Origin: Choanephora cucurbitarum
Taxonomy: Eukaryota > Mucoromycota > Mucoromycetes > Mucorales > Choanephoraceae
Direction: 5' to 3'
Length of the DNA stretch: 64,000 nucleotides
Assembly: GCA_025331435.1 (NCBI GenBank)
Contig: JAIWNI010000090.1
Location: 51,054 to 115,053, forward strand
Positions 11,501 to 23,724 of this stretch are shown one piece after another. Below the pieces are notes generated by a model. It saw only the letters and a list, made by a program, of their open reading frames with translations, made no database searches and was not told where the DNA came from. Each line of letters opens with the position of its first letter. Within the stretch, counting starts at the first letter, position 1. The position numbers were made by a program, and so were the translations under genes.

Positions 11501-13758
11501 GCTAGCATTTCGATATACTTCCTCTCAGCCAACTCCTTCGTTTGGACGACAGTTGCTAAGGGTTAAATGCAGCCTCTCTAAACCAACATATTGTTAGACC
11601 TTTGAATGCAGCAAAAGATTGGATTCAACCAATCGGAAAGCTGGTTTTGTATTTTAATTCAGATAATAAAAAACTTTGCTCTAGAAACATAAAAAAGACT
11701 ATCTGATTGTTTTGACTTGTTTGTTTAATCTCTGTACTCTGATCTTTGAGAAAGTAGGAGAGAGGTTCCTTAGGCTTACGAATTACGTCTTCCTTTTCGT
11801 TGAAATGTTGTGATCAAAATGTAAATGACATTTGATGTAACCAAACTCCGGACAGCTACATCAAGGCACACAACAAAGTTTTACAGATACCAAAAATGAC
11901 TGAGACAAATGTCTTGCTGTAAACAAGCCTTATATGGAACATATGAATTGATAAAATGATCATATTGTCTATTAATAAAAAATCTTTTGTTTTTGTTAAT
12001 CTGAACAAAGCATAACTGATTTTATCGCTTTATTTTAAAACTGAAAATTTCTGACTTTCTCACGGCTTCTTGTGTTATTAATCACCAGCAAGACTCCTCT
12101 TTGTGTCCTCTAATATGTATTCGAAAAGCTTGCTCTCTTTTTTTTTGGTTTTTCTTTATGTTTGTGTGTATATCACTGAGGAAGCAAAGAGCAACTGAAA
12201 ATTTTCTTTTTTTGCCCATTAAAGCTTAAACGTTTCTTGGTGTGGTGGACTTGGGTTAATGAGAGAGAGAAGAGGAGACAAAATGAAATAGAAAAAGATA
12301 GCTGAATATGTTAGCTACAACAATTTGCTAGTTTGAATCCAATGTTAAGGAATAAATGTATTGTTGTTACTGTATGAAGACCTTCTATACCTTAATTTGT
12401 TACATTGAGCAAGCGGAAGTAAATTAAATAAGCTCAACAGAAAGACAATATATATGTAAATTCATTGTGCGTTTGAAGCTAAATCCAATGAAAGGAAAGA
12501 AATAGATTTTATGATAAGATACACCTTGCATATGACTAGAGAATAAGCCTTACTATCTGCTAGTGTTCTAAACAAATATTTTTTTACAACCTGTGCATTT
12601 GGAACAAATCATTCTCTAGTAAGACTTTACCGAGACTCCCGCAATCTCAAACGTTTTTCTGTGACCCTTAAATTGTTTACCAAATACTGTAAAAAGTGAA
12701 CTACAATTTGATTTTGAAGACATGCTAACTGGGTTGAGTTACTTACTCAGAAAGTATCACATGATGCCCTGATGGGACAAATCGACTCTTTCAGCTATGG
12801 TAAGCTATTGCTTGTGTTAGTCACATAAACAAGACAAAACTTTTCAGATTTCATTTTGTAAAAAAAGTTAGTCGATAAGACTTTGTAGTTGCGGATACTG
12901 TGTTATGCTATTTTAAGCCGGAATGAATACTTCTTTTTTAAGAAGCAGGAAGCTGCTTTACACCAAGACAAACTTCGAACTTTATTTGGTGTTTCTGGCA
13001 ACCTCTTCTATAGTTTTAGTTAACATATATGTACATTCATTTTATTGTGTTTAATACAAGGAAGTCAAGTAACGACAGCTTATAAGACCAAAAAATGAGT
13101 TTAAGGGCAGCATGTGCAGATTCATCAATTTGCGATCAATGGTACCATACTATCTACAAAGCGATGAACCAATGTTTTTGTTTATGTCATAGAACACTAA
13201 TTTCTCGATCAGGATAACAAGAAGAATTCAGGAGCTCTTCTTCACACGTAAGTAAATTCGTTGAGCTAAACTTAATTGCATATGATGAGAAAAAAGATTA
13301 GATATTTTAAATTTACATACAGCAATATGTCTTTTTGTTCTTAGCTTCATTCTATCTTTTGAAATAAGTCTTTGAGTTGCAAACACCATGTTGCCTGCCA
13401 TTACATCAATGACAAAGATGTAAAACAATTTACTATAGCTATACTAAGGTACCGGACAAAAGACTCAGTCAAGAAGCTCAAGTAACTGAGTGTTACTTTG
13501 GTCTGAAATACCCACTAGCAAACAAATTTCCGATCCCTTTGTGCTCTCTGAAGCGTGGGTAAGGCATCTTTAAGATACACAAGCAAAGGGAATAGTACAG
13601 CTTTCCCCACAAATCTTAATTACTTCTTTTTCCGGCTGCAGATTAAAATCTCCGGAGGAGTTTTTTTGATTTTTGACTTAGGTGTAACATACATCAGACA
13701 TAAACATATATATAGAAGCATAATTAGATCAGTAAAGTTAAACTTGTCTTCATTCAAA
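11501..13758. other. 2.2-kb intergenic stretch
   Basis: AT-rich, with stop codons scattered through all frames. No domain, repeat array or RNA gene was recognised. The distal end is the promoter region of the GH28 gene. Confidence 0.55.
13706..13714 (+). promoter_or_regulatory. Probable TATA box of the GH28 gene
   Basis: An alternating ATATATATA run lies 45 nt upstream of the polygalacturonase start codon, a plausible position for a TATA element with a short 5' UTR. Confidence 0.45.
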
Positions 13759-15017
13759 ATGGTTCATTTCCCTTCTATTTCTGCTTCTCTCGCTCTTTCT
13801 ACTCTATTTGCATGCTTAGTTCAAGCAGGCAAGACTTGTACTGTGCAGAAAAGTAGCACTGATGACTCTCTGACTATCACTGATGCTTTTAAGCAATGTT
13901 CTTCCGGTGGTACCGTTGTCTTCCCTAAGGGCAGCAATTACACTCTCGATTCAATCGTTGATGTAAGCGGTCTTAAGAATGTCAAGGTCAAGTTCTATGG
14001 TACTGTCAATCTGCCAGAGTACAACAAGAAGTACAGCAACGAAAGTGTTTACTTCAGTATCCAAGGTTCGCACATTAAGTTTGACGGAGGAGGAGTTGGT
14101 ACTTTCCAAGGTGATGGACAGCAATGGTGGGATAAGCTCGATAAAACTTCTCCTACTGTTCTCGGTATCACTGCAAACAACTCTGAATTCAAGGGATTCA
14201 AGATCCTCAATGCTCCTCGATACCATATGGAAGTATTCAGTTCGCACAAGGTCACATTGAGAGATATCTTCATTCATACCGCTTCCATCAACGAAAATCT
14301 TCCAAAGAACACGTAAGACTTGTAGCTTCTATAAAATGGTTGATTAGTTTTACTAACAAATCGTAATAGTGATGCCTTGGATGTTTACAACAGTACTGAC
14401 ATCACCTTCAGGGACTCTACTGTGACAGTAGGCGATGACTGTCTCTCAGTCAAGGACAATGCCACAAATATCATTGCAAAGAACTTGAACTGTACCGGTG
14501 GTCATGGATTCAGTGTTGGCTCTCTCGGTAGAAACCATGCATACAACTATGTCAAGGGCGTTCATGTATCCGACAGTTACTGTTCCAACTGTCAAAATGG
14601 TGTTCGTGTCAAGACATGGCCCGGTGGTAATGGTGCAGTCAGTGACATTTTGTTTGAGAATGTTGAACTCGTTAACTCTGAAAACCCAGTCATCATCACA
14701 ACACACTACTGTGACAACAACCAAATGCAATACTGCTGGCCCAACATTTCCAAGTCTTTGGATATCAGCGGAGTTACTGTCAGAAACATTCGAGGGTAAG
14801 TTACCAAGTTCTCGTTTCAAACAAGCATTAACTAAAATTTGTCAATAGTTCCGTCTCAAACGATGGTAAACCTGCTATCAATGTGAACTGTTCAGATGCT
14901 TCTCCTTGCTCTGGTTTTACTTTAACAAACATCAATCTATCTAGAGCCAACAACACACCAGCCAACGTCTGTGAACATCTTGAAGGTTCAGACAAGATTC
15001 CCTACTGTTCTCAATAA
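13759..15017 (+). CDS. Secreted GH28 polygalacturonase, probably exo-acting
   Basis: Glycoside hydrolase family 28 enzyme that cleaves alpha-1,4-galacturonan of plant pectin. Three exons (13759-14312, 14370-14795, 14849-15017) give 382 aa. Residues 1-22 form a signal peptide ending near LVQAGK. The parallel beta-helix carries the family motifs in order: NTDALDVYNS (canonical NTD), VGDDCLSVK (the two catalytic Asp), GGHGFSVGSLG (catalytic His) and GVRVKTW (R-x-K substrate binding). Several N-glycosylation sequons and paired cysteines fit a secreted enzyme. NTDAL in place of NTDG, together with the overall look, recalls Rhizopus exopolygalacturonases; exo mode is inference. It stands alone, with no other pectinase in the window. 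Confidence 0.96.
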
Positions 15018-15282
15018 TTGATTGCTAGGCAGAAGTTTTGATAAACATGCCTGGTTGTATATTTACTTAACGAAATGCCTCTTCCTGTCTATAAATACAG
15101 CAATTCATCAAATAGCTTCACATTAATAAAGTTAAACTTTTTTCTGATTTTTACAAAAAAAGAATGTCATTTCAAAAAAAGAAAAATCTAAATGTCATGC
15201 ATCTTGAAACTTGACTAATTTTGCAGATCAAGGTCATACAAAATAGTTAACCGTTACTGACAAAGAAAACAAATTTGAGATA
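15018..15282. other. 3' flank of the GH28 gene
   Basis: Contains AATAAA-type polyadenylation signals at about 15124-15129, then AT-rich DNA up to the TA target site of the adjacent MITE. Confidence 0.5.
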
Positions 15283-15837
15283 CAGTCATCCCCCGATTTA
15301 GGGAACGGTTACGGTTCCCTCACGACCGTTCCCTAAATCAATATCGTTCCTTATTTAAAATAAAGTACCGCTGGATAAGCTTTTATCCTGATTGTGATAG
15401 CTTCGCACCATTGCTTTGGTAGCACTCCGATGTCATTACTGTTGAAAGTGTTTGATACAAAGCATGCGATGCAATAAAATTATAGAAGATACACAATTTC
15501 TCGCATAGAAAGCTCATAGTAAAATCGTCATCAGAATAGTATTATGGTCTCAAGTTAAATTTCAACGTTTGATACAATATTCAACATGATATTGCGAAAA
15601 GTTATCGCTCTTATTTTATCAAGATTGTCTAAAACAGAGTAACGAAGATAATTTATAAAGTGTTTCTACGATATAATTGGCTCTCACAAGCGGCATATGA
15701 AATAAAATAAGGAACGGGTTGCCACAGGACCGTTCCCTATTCCTTAAAGCAATAATAAGGAACATTAAGCGGTAACGGAAGTTCGGTTCCCTTAAGACCG
15801 TTCCCTAAATTCCGTTCCCTAAATCGAGGGATGACTG
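15283..15837. mobile_element. 555-bp MITE with terminal inverted repeats and TA duplication
   Basis: The left end starts CAGTCATCCCCCGATTTAGG and the right end, read on the other strand, starts CAGTCATCCCTCGATTTAGG. The inverted repeats match over about 26 bp with one mismatch. Both sides carry a TA dinucleotide (15281-15282 and 15838-15839), the target duplication of Tc1/mariner/pogo elements. The ends hold extra copies of GGGAACGG/CCGTTCCCT in both orientations. No transposase ORF lies inside, so it is non-autonomous. The ends do not obviously match the broken transposase at 54.5-55.6 kb. Confidence 0.88.
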
Positions 15838-15839
15838 TA

Positions 15840-18784
15840 CACAGTTATACCAAATTATTAGGCATTTTTTTTGTATGTGGCACTTTTCTTATGGTGCAAA
15901 CATATGGTATATAATGGAAGCTTGCTTGTAATTCTTCATTATGATTGAAACACTAGTCTATTAGTGCCCAAACTATGTAAATAGAGGAAATTACATAGAA
16001 TACTGATCACACAGCAGTTGCTTCCATTAAAAACTGACGCTTGTTTACTCAACTCTCTCAAACCAGAAGAAAAAGAGTAATATTTCACATGCCCACTATT
16101 TTCAACACTCACTTTAACTTTCCTCATCTAGATCAAAAAGACATAGAAGATGATGGAATAGAAGAGACTTGTCAAAAGATTTAGCTGTTGTTGAATAGAA
16201 TACACGTGTAAAAAAAAGTGGATGTACGGAAAAAGTAGCCGTGAGCATTGATGGCTTTAAGTTTGTTTGTAAAGCTTAAGAGAAAGGCATGTTTAGAGAG
16301 AATACACGCGTGATCCCTTGAAGAATCTATAAAGACCACAACAAAAAAAAAGACAACATCCATAGACAGCACTGTTTTCTTAACTCATTGTTCCTTAACG
16401 TATTCAACCTAATCTTCCTGCAGCTGGTACATGCTAATTCATGAAATTTGAAGTTGCAATATTAAAGTCTGTGAACTTCCAAAAGCATGCAGCTGCAACT
16501 TTGATTTTCATAACTCAAGAAACATAGTTGATGATGTAAAAAGCAGGTTGGCAGATGTTATACTATTCAACATTGATATAGTTTGCCCCTACTTCAATGC
16601 GAATGATACTTACACTTGATCCCTTAAGAAGATGCACTGAAATACAGAAAAAGAAATTTTAAAGTAATGAATACACGTTAAAGTTATCAGAGTTCAGTTG
16701 TATAAATGGCAAAAGATAGGAGCACTCAAAGCCGAAAGATTCTTTGTATCACTCAAAAGGCTAGCATCAATAAGAGTGACATCATAAAGTAGATGATGCC
16801 AACTCAACTTCGAATCTTGAAATTGTCTTTCAAAACCTTGTAATATGTGCATTGAGCTAAAGGTCAAGAGGACTCTGGTTGTATAGAATAAAAAGCATAA
16901 CTGAAACGCTTCCGAAGAGGATGTATGACATGTGGTCATATATGCGCTGGGAAATGTTATCGCGTAAATGCATTTACGGTTGTTGTACTAAGTCTTTGTA
17001 TGGCAGATAGATGTGAGAAGGAAAAGCATGTGTCAATAAACTTTGTTTTCTACATAAATTTGAAGCGTCTACTAGTTAATAGAGCATCCTTTCAGTTTTA
17101 TAAGCAAACATGTTCATTTGAATGATATGAACTAGGACCACGTATAGTCAAATCCCTCTCTGACAGAAGACGCAAGTATAAGTGGGCTCTGTAAATGCCT
17201 TTGAGTCAGTTTAATAAACAAAAAAAAAAGTTTCCATCTTGGGCTACTAAACCGAATGTTTGGATGCACACAGTCGTTAGTTGCCCTGCATCAAAAAATA
17301 TTTTATACACCCAATGACTTTTTTTTCCATGCTTTACCGACTACAAGAAAATGCATGAGCCAAGCCCATGAACAATAGCCTTCCTATTGTACCCTCTACA
17401 AAGAGAACACAGGCTGTATGTTCAATTAAAGACAGTTGGATTTCAAATTAATAATTGCGAAGGCGTTAAACAATATAAATTTAAACAAGAAAATCTTTTC
17501 TAGATGTACTACGTTGCACATAAAACTTTTGCGAACACACCTAACGATTTTTCATACATATATAGTAATTTTCTTTACTCATTCAATGGGGGGAGAGGGG
17601 AGCTCAGCTACCTAAAAAGGAAGGTATTTTACTCATTTGAAGGGGGGTGAGCAGAAACCCCCCAAAGTTTAGGCAGTTCCCAAAAAGGCGATTCTAAAAC
17701 TCATCATAAAGGGAAGGTTACATTTTTCAAATGGGGTTTAAAATCGAAGAAAAAAATCGTTGGGTGTGAAGGTACACTCTGTCTTGAACTAAATGTGCCT
17801 TTGTATTGTTAGCATTAGTTTGTAGCACATATGTATTGCAGATTGATTTATGAAGCTTGTCACTTCATTCGCTTTTGGTTAAAGATTGACTAGCCTTATT
17901 TTTTTCTATTGCCATTTTCTTTGTGCTTAGAAGACAGAATAGAAATATTCGACAGACTCCTATTTTGGAGTGTTGATCATTATGAAATAACTTTAAACCA
18001 AAATACCTTTTATTTTTTAATGCCAAGTCAATTCAAGGCCAATAATTGTTGAACCAATTGCAAACATCTAATTACGGACTATAATAGAATTTGCTAGCAA
18101 AGGGTTTGTACAACAGAAGTGAATATATACAATCCGACATACCTTTAGAGCTAAAAGAATTTACTTATAAAGTACGAGTAATCATGTAACTTAATGTCAA
18201 AGCCATATTTTGTAATCTTGTATCACCTAGTGGCTTTTTATTGATTGTATACGGTTTTGGCCAATGCTTGAATTAGATTTGATATTTCTAAAAAGAGTTT
18301 TTTTTTAAAAAAAAGGACATACGTACAGAACGGGAAAAAAACTGCCTTCTGATATAACATTTACAAAATTGAGTTGTTCTTTGTGAACATTGCTGGTGTT
18401 TGCATATGCAACGGAACTGTGTCTTGTTCTGGAAATAAAAAGAAAACGGAGTAGTCCGAACAACCCAAGAGTAACAATAAGATGCAACTCAAATATTCAG
18501 CTATGCTCTCTATCTATACATCCTCTCTGGACCCCGCCCATTTAGCCATGTTTTATGCTGACATGATTAAGATACCGTGTATTACACTTCAATTGAGTTC
18601 ATTTACAATTTTTTATGGATCAAGTGAAAACAAGGCAAGCGCTCATTTAATAATTAAATTGTTTAACTTTCTTTTCTCTCTTTTCTTCCTTTCCTTTCCT
18701 TTTTCTTCTTAAAGAAGAACTCAATCTGCATACGAATCGCACCGTGCGTAGATAAGTCAATTCAAAACTATCAAGTTATTTTTG
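15840..18784. other. 2.9-kb gene-poor stretch
   Basis: AT-rich, with only short ORFs of unconvincing composition. It includes a G-rich patch (17587-17660) between two imperfect inverted segments described in the findings. The last 120 nt are the upstream region of the coiled-coil gene. Confidence 0.5.
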
Positions 18785-19916
18785 ATGGGTGATTACTATC
18801 ACTTTGAGAACAATCAAACAGAGGGGTACTGTAAGCTACACTTAACTATATAGTTCTGAAAACTTATTAACTATAACTCTATTCATCTCGGATGATATCA
18901 ATAGTGCACAATACCAGCAGCAGATACCTAATTGCGTATCGAGCGGCTTCCCTGATTCTCCCATATACCAGCATCAAAATTTCGATGGCCACCACTCCTA
19001 TAGATTGCCTACTTGGCCACCATCTATACCTGACGATATTATAGCATCACAGACGAATCAATATAGTTATTCATTCACACAACAAGTATCACAAGATAAG
19101 AACAATTTGCTAGCAAAAGACATATACCAAGGCATAGATAACCCCAACGTCCCTCTCCCTGAGTGTTCCTATTTTCAGCAGAATAGTCATTTGAGAGAAA
19201 TACCATCAGAGAATGAATCCTACGCAAATCAGACAAAGAGCAAACAAAAGACTTCCTTATCTACCGACCATGCATTCTCGTATCTACCGTCATCATCATT
19301 CACTGATCCGTCACTTATGCATTCCATAGAGTCAAATTTCTCAACGAAAAGGCGCAAGAAACTATCAATCGAAAACGAGCCATCATTAGAAGGCGTCGGT
19401 ATGATTCAGGAGACAACAAAGTACTCTGGGAATAGACGGCGCAAAGCTGATATATACAGCAGTAAACCTAAAGAAAACGATACTGCTCCGATACGGTCAA
19501 CTGATCATGGAGGTAGCACCCAACAAACAACAAGGAGAGAGGCTCGTTCAGCAAAGAACGAAGCTTTAGTCGTCGATCAAATTGAAAACGAGCTCGCGTT
19601 CCTAAAAGATGAATGCGCAACTATCCTAATTAACCTTAACTCACTACGTAACGCCTTCCACGCAGACGCACCTTCTATACCAACAAGTTATACGTCCAAC
19701 AGCTCGATGGTAGCCATCAATTTTGCACTAGATAGAAAGTCAAATAGCTATGCTGAACTGAACATCAAAAAGAATGCGAGACCCTTCGAACAGAATCCGG
19801 AAATTGAACGCGAAATACGCATTGCCTACGATGATCTGATGATTCAAGTGAGGCAAGTGGAAAAGAAGGTTGAGTTGTTAGAGGCCAAGAGCAAGAAAAT
19901 CACAAACACATTATGA
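18785..19916 (+). CDS. Unrecognised protein with C-terminal coiled coils
   Basis: Family not recognised. Exon 1 (18785-18825) encodes MGDYYHFENNQTEG and joins in phase across a 79-nt intron to 18905-19916, for 350 aa. The first 170 residues are polar and disordered (Ser, Thr, Asn, Gln) with two basic clusters, TKRRKKL and NRRRKAD, that could be nuclear localisation signals. From about residue 195 the chain becomes helical: EARSAKNEALVVDQIENELAFLKDE, shown here only as its start and heptad character, and a second helix near the C-terminus (IRIAYDDLMIQVRQVEKKVE) ends at KITNTL. A DNA-binding or scaffold role is possible but no canonical bZIP basic region is visible. The intron uses a GTACTG donor, so exon 1 is less certain than exon 2. 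Confidence 0.6.
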
Positions 19917-21396
19917 CATCTGCGATGTTATAATTAAATTTATTCATATAGCAACAACTCAAATCACACAATATGTAACCCATGTCAATCTTTACTCAGT
20001 ATACAAAATCTCCCTATGCTTTTTCAGTACGTCCCTTTCCACGTCCTAATCAATTTCCTTTAACATCTTACTCCTTAATTTTTCTGCTTTGTATACATAT
20101 ATACGTATATGGCTATCGACCTTCCTTGGCAAGTGTCTATATGATCAAACAAACAAAAAACAATAAATCAAGCATGATTTTGATTTTGTTTCTCATAATG
20201 AAATATGCTTTATGCAAAGCTCAAATCGCTTGGCTGAATTAGCATGACCAAGGTTGTTGCACTATTTTCTATAGAAAACCATACAAACCCGAAATTGCAT
20301 GATGTGCTCATTAACATTATCATTGGTATGTACATGAGTTTCTTTATCATGGTAGGGTGTAAAGCTAGCGATCTGTGCTGTATTTGTAAAAAGGTATTAT
20401 TTGAGATTAAAGAAGCAATCACATAATGATGAATTGCTTCTACCAAAGGTAGTGTAGAAGAAGGTTTGGATATATAATCCTTCTACTCAATCAGGCAAAA
20501 TTCATCTCTGCTTCAGAATATGGTAATATGATGCTCAAACTGAAACTATTTAGTATGGCTTTAAATGCAATTGTTCAAATCAACTTTTTTAAGCACATTC
20601 ATTTACGTCCATGTATGGAAGAAAACTTGCTTAAGGTTGATGATTGTATTTCATCCTTTTACTTTTTACATCTTTGCTATAAGTTATACGATATATTTTA
20701 CTCCGGCTAGACAATAAAAAAAGTTCATTTAAAAAATACGTGCACCACTCATTTTTGCAGATAAGGCTATAATGCCCTGCTTCTTTGAGCTATCAATTGA
20801 GTAGGCAATTGAGTTAAATGAATAATATCATGGATTTAATGGCAACCCTTTGTTCTGGTTGCGTTCAGAATGCAGAGAAATGTAAAGATAATTCCCACCT
20901 AGGAAAACAACGGATCATATATAGGAGATCTTTTGCTTACGAAAGAAAAACTATCAGTCAGAGTACAAAGCACTCATGCGTATCAAACACTATATGACAT
21001 ATCTATCTCCATTCGTTTCGTATTTTCATGTTTTCGCCTTTCTATTAGATGAAGGTTTGAAGTCTCTATACTCACTCATCAAATGTAATACACTTACCTC
21101 TCAATGAATTGCACCCAAAACATGCTCGAACTAAGGATATGCGCACAAAAACAAACTTACAGCATTAGGGAATTTCGACTTGAAAGATTGAGACAAATTC
21201 ATAAAAACATAAGTGATCTCGCTCAAGCTGTCATGTCAAAGCTTCAGGTCAGTTTATGCAAAAGACCACGTTACAATCAAACTCAGAGAGGTGACGTTTT
21301 TTCCTTATGTCATTTAAAAGGTGGCGTCAAATGAATTTCCTTTTAAGCTTTTTTTTTGAAGGAACTGCTTTAACTTTCTTTTTATATCTAATTCTT
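19917..21396. other. 1.5-kb intergenic stretch
   Basis: Several short ORFs are present but none has a recognisable domain. One at 21104-21250 has coding-like composition and ends at a plausible GTCAGT donor but no matching second exon was found. The distal 80 nt are the ENP2 5' flank. Confidence 0.45.
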
Positions 21397-23596
21397 ATGG
21401 TCTTACAAGTTACAACAGCTAACAACGTCAAAGTCTATACAGTATCAGGTGGTCTTGGCTCAAGATCTATTCCTGATTGGCTTGTACGTCAAAAGAAGAA
21501 AGCTCTAAAGAAAGACTTTGGTAAATGAGTCTTTTTTTTCTGAAAGGAATCTCGCAGTTTAATATTTTTCATTGCCAAATAGATTTCCGTACTCGTGTGG
21601 AGCTCATTCAAGACTTTGAATTTCCCGAAGCTTCTAACCGTATCAAGACAACTCGTGATGGCAAATTTGTGGTAGCAACAGGCACTTATAAGCCTCAAAT
21701 GCGTGTATTTGAATTTGCCGATATGTCAATGAAGTTTGAACGTCATACAGATGCAGAAACCATCAATTTCGAGGTAAAGAGAAGAAAGAATCACATCCAA
21801 TTGTATTTGGAAGAAGAAGCTCATGCGTAAAGTAGATTCTATCAGATGATTGGACAAAACAGGCATTATTACAAAACGATCGTTCAGTTGAACTTCATGC
21901 ACAGGGTGGTATTCATTATAGAACTCGTATTCCCAAGTTTGGTCGTGATCTCGCCTATCATTTCCCTTCTTGTGATTTACTGCTTAGTGCCTCTGGATCC
22001 GAAGTGTATCGTTTAAATTTAGACCAAGGTCGATTCTTGAACCCAATTCAAACAGACGCAGAAGAAGGTATCAATTGTGTTGAAATCAACCCTGCACATC
22101 AACTCTTTGGTATGGGTACAGCAAGTGGAACAGTTGAATTATGGGATCCTCGTTCAAAGTCCCGTGTGGGTCTCTTGTCCAACTTGGAAGTTCCCGCTGC
22201 TTATGGCAGAGACGATAACACAGCTTTAGAAGTATCTGCTTTGAAGTTCCGTAATGACGGTTTGACAATGGGTGTTGGTACCACTACAGGTCATACCTTG
22301 TTGTATGATTTGCGTTCTACCGTGCCTACCATTGTTAAAGATCACCAGTATGGCTTTCCCATCAAAAACATTCACTTCCATCGTGGTGGTGCTAACGATT
22401 CAGAGACAGGTGGCGACAAAGTTATCGTGGCTGATTGTAAGATTGTTAAGATTTGGAACCGTGCTACAGGCAAACACTTCACTTCTATCGAACCTGAAAC
22501 AGATATCAATGATGTGACACTTGTGGAAGACAGCGGATTGATTTTTACAGCTAATGAAGGTATTCAGATGGGCTCTTATTTCATACCTCAACTGGGTCCT
22601 GCGCCCAAATGGGCATCTTTCCTCGAAAACCTTACAGAAGAAATGGAAGAAAACCCCAACAGAGATGTATACGACGAGTACAAATTTATCACCCGCAAAG
22701 AACTCACTGCATTGGGCTTGGAGCACCTTTTGGGTACCAATGTCATCAAGGCTTACATGCATGGTTTCTTTGTCGATTTGCGTCTTTACGAAAAGGCTCG
22801 TTTGATTGCCAATCCTTTCGCTTACGATGATTACCGTGAACGTGTTGTAAAGGAGAAGATTGAAAAGGAACGTGGTTCTCGTATTCGTGCTGTCAAGCAA
22901 TTGCCTAGTGTCAACAAGGCACTTGCCAAACAATTGATGGCTGAAAGCGAGGCTGGTGCCAAGAAGGCTAAGAGCAGTGATAAATCCGAGCTTTTGGGCG
23001 ATAGTCGTTTCGCTGACTTATTTGCTGATCCTGATTTCCAAGTGGACGAAAAATCCAAAGAATACCAACTATTGCATCCTCAAGTTGTAACGTATATTAT
23101 TTCTTATGTCCAAGCCGATCAAGCTAATAATATCTTTTCTTTTTTGTTTTTCTAGAAACAAAGCAGACACCAACGCTCGGATGATGAAGACGATGAAGAA
23201 GATGAGGTTATGGAGCATGACATGGAAGAAGATCAGCCAATGGATTCTGATGAAAGTGAAAACATGTCTGGATCAGATAGTGAAGATGACCTTGTGTCTA
23301 AGATTCGTAAAGAAAGAGGACTGGAAGTGCGTGACAAAAAGAAAGCATCTACATCTCTTCGTACAGGAAACAAGCGAAAGCCTGAAATGCGTATGGGTAA
23401 TATGGGTGGTCGAATGACAAGCAAAAATGAAAGCAAAAAATCATTTGGGTCACGACTACAGTCTGAAGATAGCCGTCGTAAGAGTGAGGGTCACAAAATG
23501 TCTCGCACAGCTATGGGCGGTATGGAAATGTCATTCACACCTCAATCTGTTAAGAAGAGAAATGCAAAGAACACAAACAATAGACGTCGCGCATAA
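21397..23596 (+). CDS. ENP2: Ribosome biogenesis protein Enp2/NOL10 (WD40)
   Basis: Nucleolar WD-repeat protein of the small-subunit processome, needed for early pre-18S rRNA processing. Exons 21397-21520, 21583-21773, 21836-23086 and 23156-23596 give 668 aa. The N-terminus MVLQVTTANNVKVYTVSGG and SIPDWLVRQKKK match the family. The WD propeller follows (GTASGTVELWDPR, GHTLLYDLR), with MGSYFIPQLGPAPKW and the ADPDFQVDE motif after it. The tail is acidic (EDDEEDEVMEHD) and then basic and rich in Lys, Arg and Ser, ending NNRRRA, as in yeast and human homologues. The three introns are 62-69 nt. Length is close to the yeast protein. Confidence 0.95.
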
Positions 23597-23718
23597 AGAC
23601 AGAATGTATCACCCATCCTACTTTCATACTAATATTATTCACACCTTGTTTTACATGTATATTATTCGTTCTCCTTTTTCTAGATCTCATTTCATTTCAT
23701 TCCCCTTCCTTTCAAATC

Positions 23719-23724
23719 AATAAA
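23719..23724 (+). terminator. Probable polyadenylation signal of ENP2
   Basis: An AATAAA hexamer lies about 120 nt after the ENP2 stop codon, following a T/C-rich 3' UTR. Confidence 0.45.

Noticed and set aside
13555..13758. N-terminal extension of the GH28 gene
   Set aside because: The upstream in-frame codons precede a clean signal peptide at 13759 and a TATA-like run, so they are most likely untranslated or promoter DNA.
16694..16939. 81-codon minus-strand frame
   Set aside because: No domain, no splice partner and no start context; chance frame in AT-rich DNA cannot be excluded.
21104..21250. Possible small exon (MNCTQNMLEL...) before ENP2
   Set aside because: Composition is coding-like and a GTCAGT donor follows, but no in-phase acceptor exon was found before the ENP2 start.
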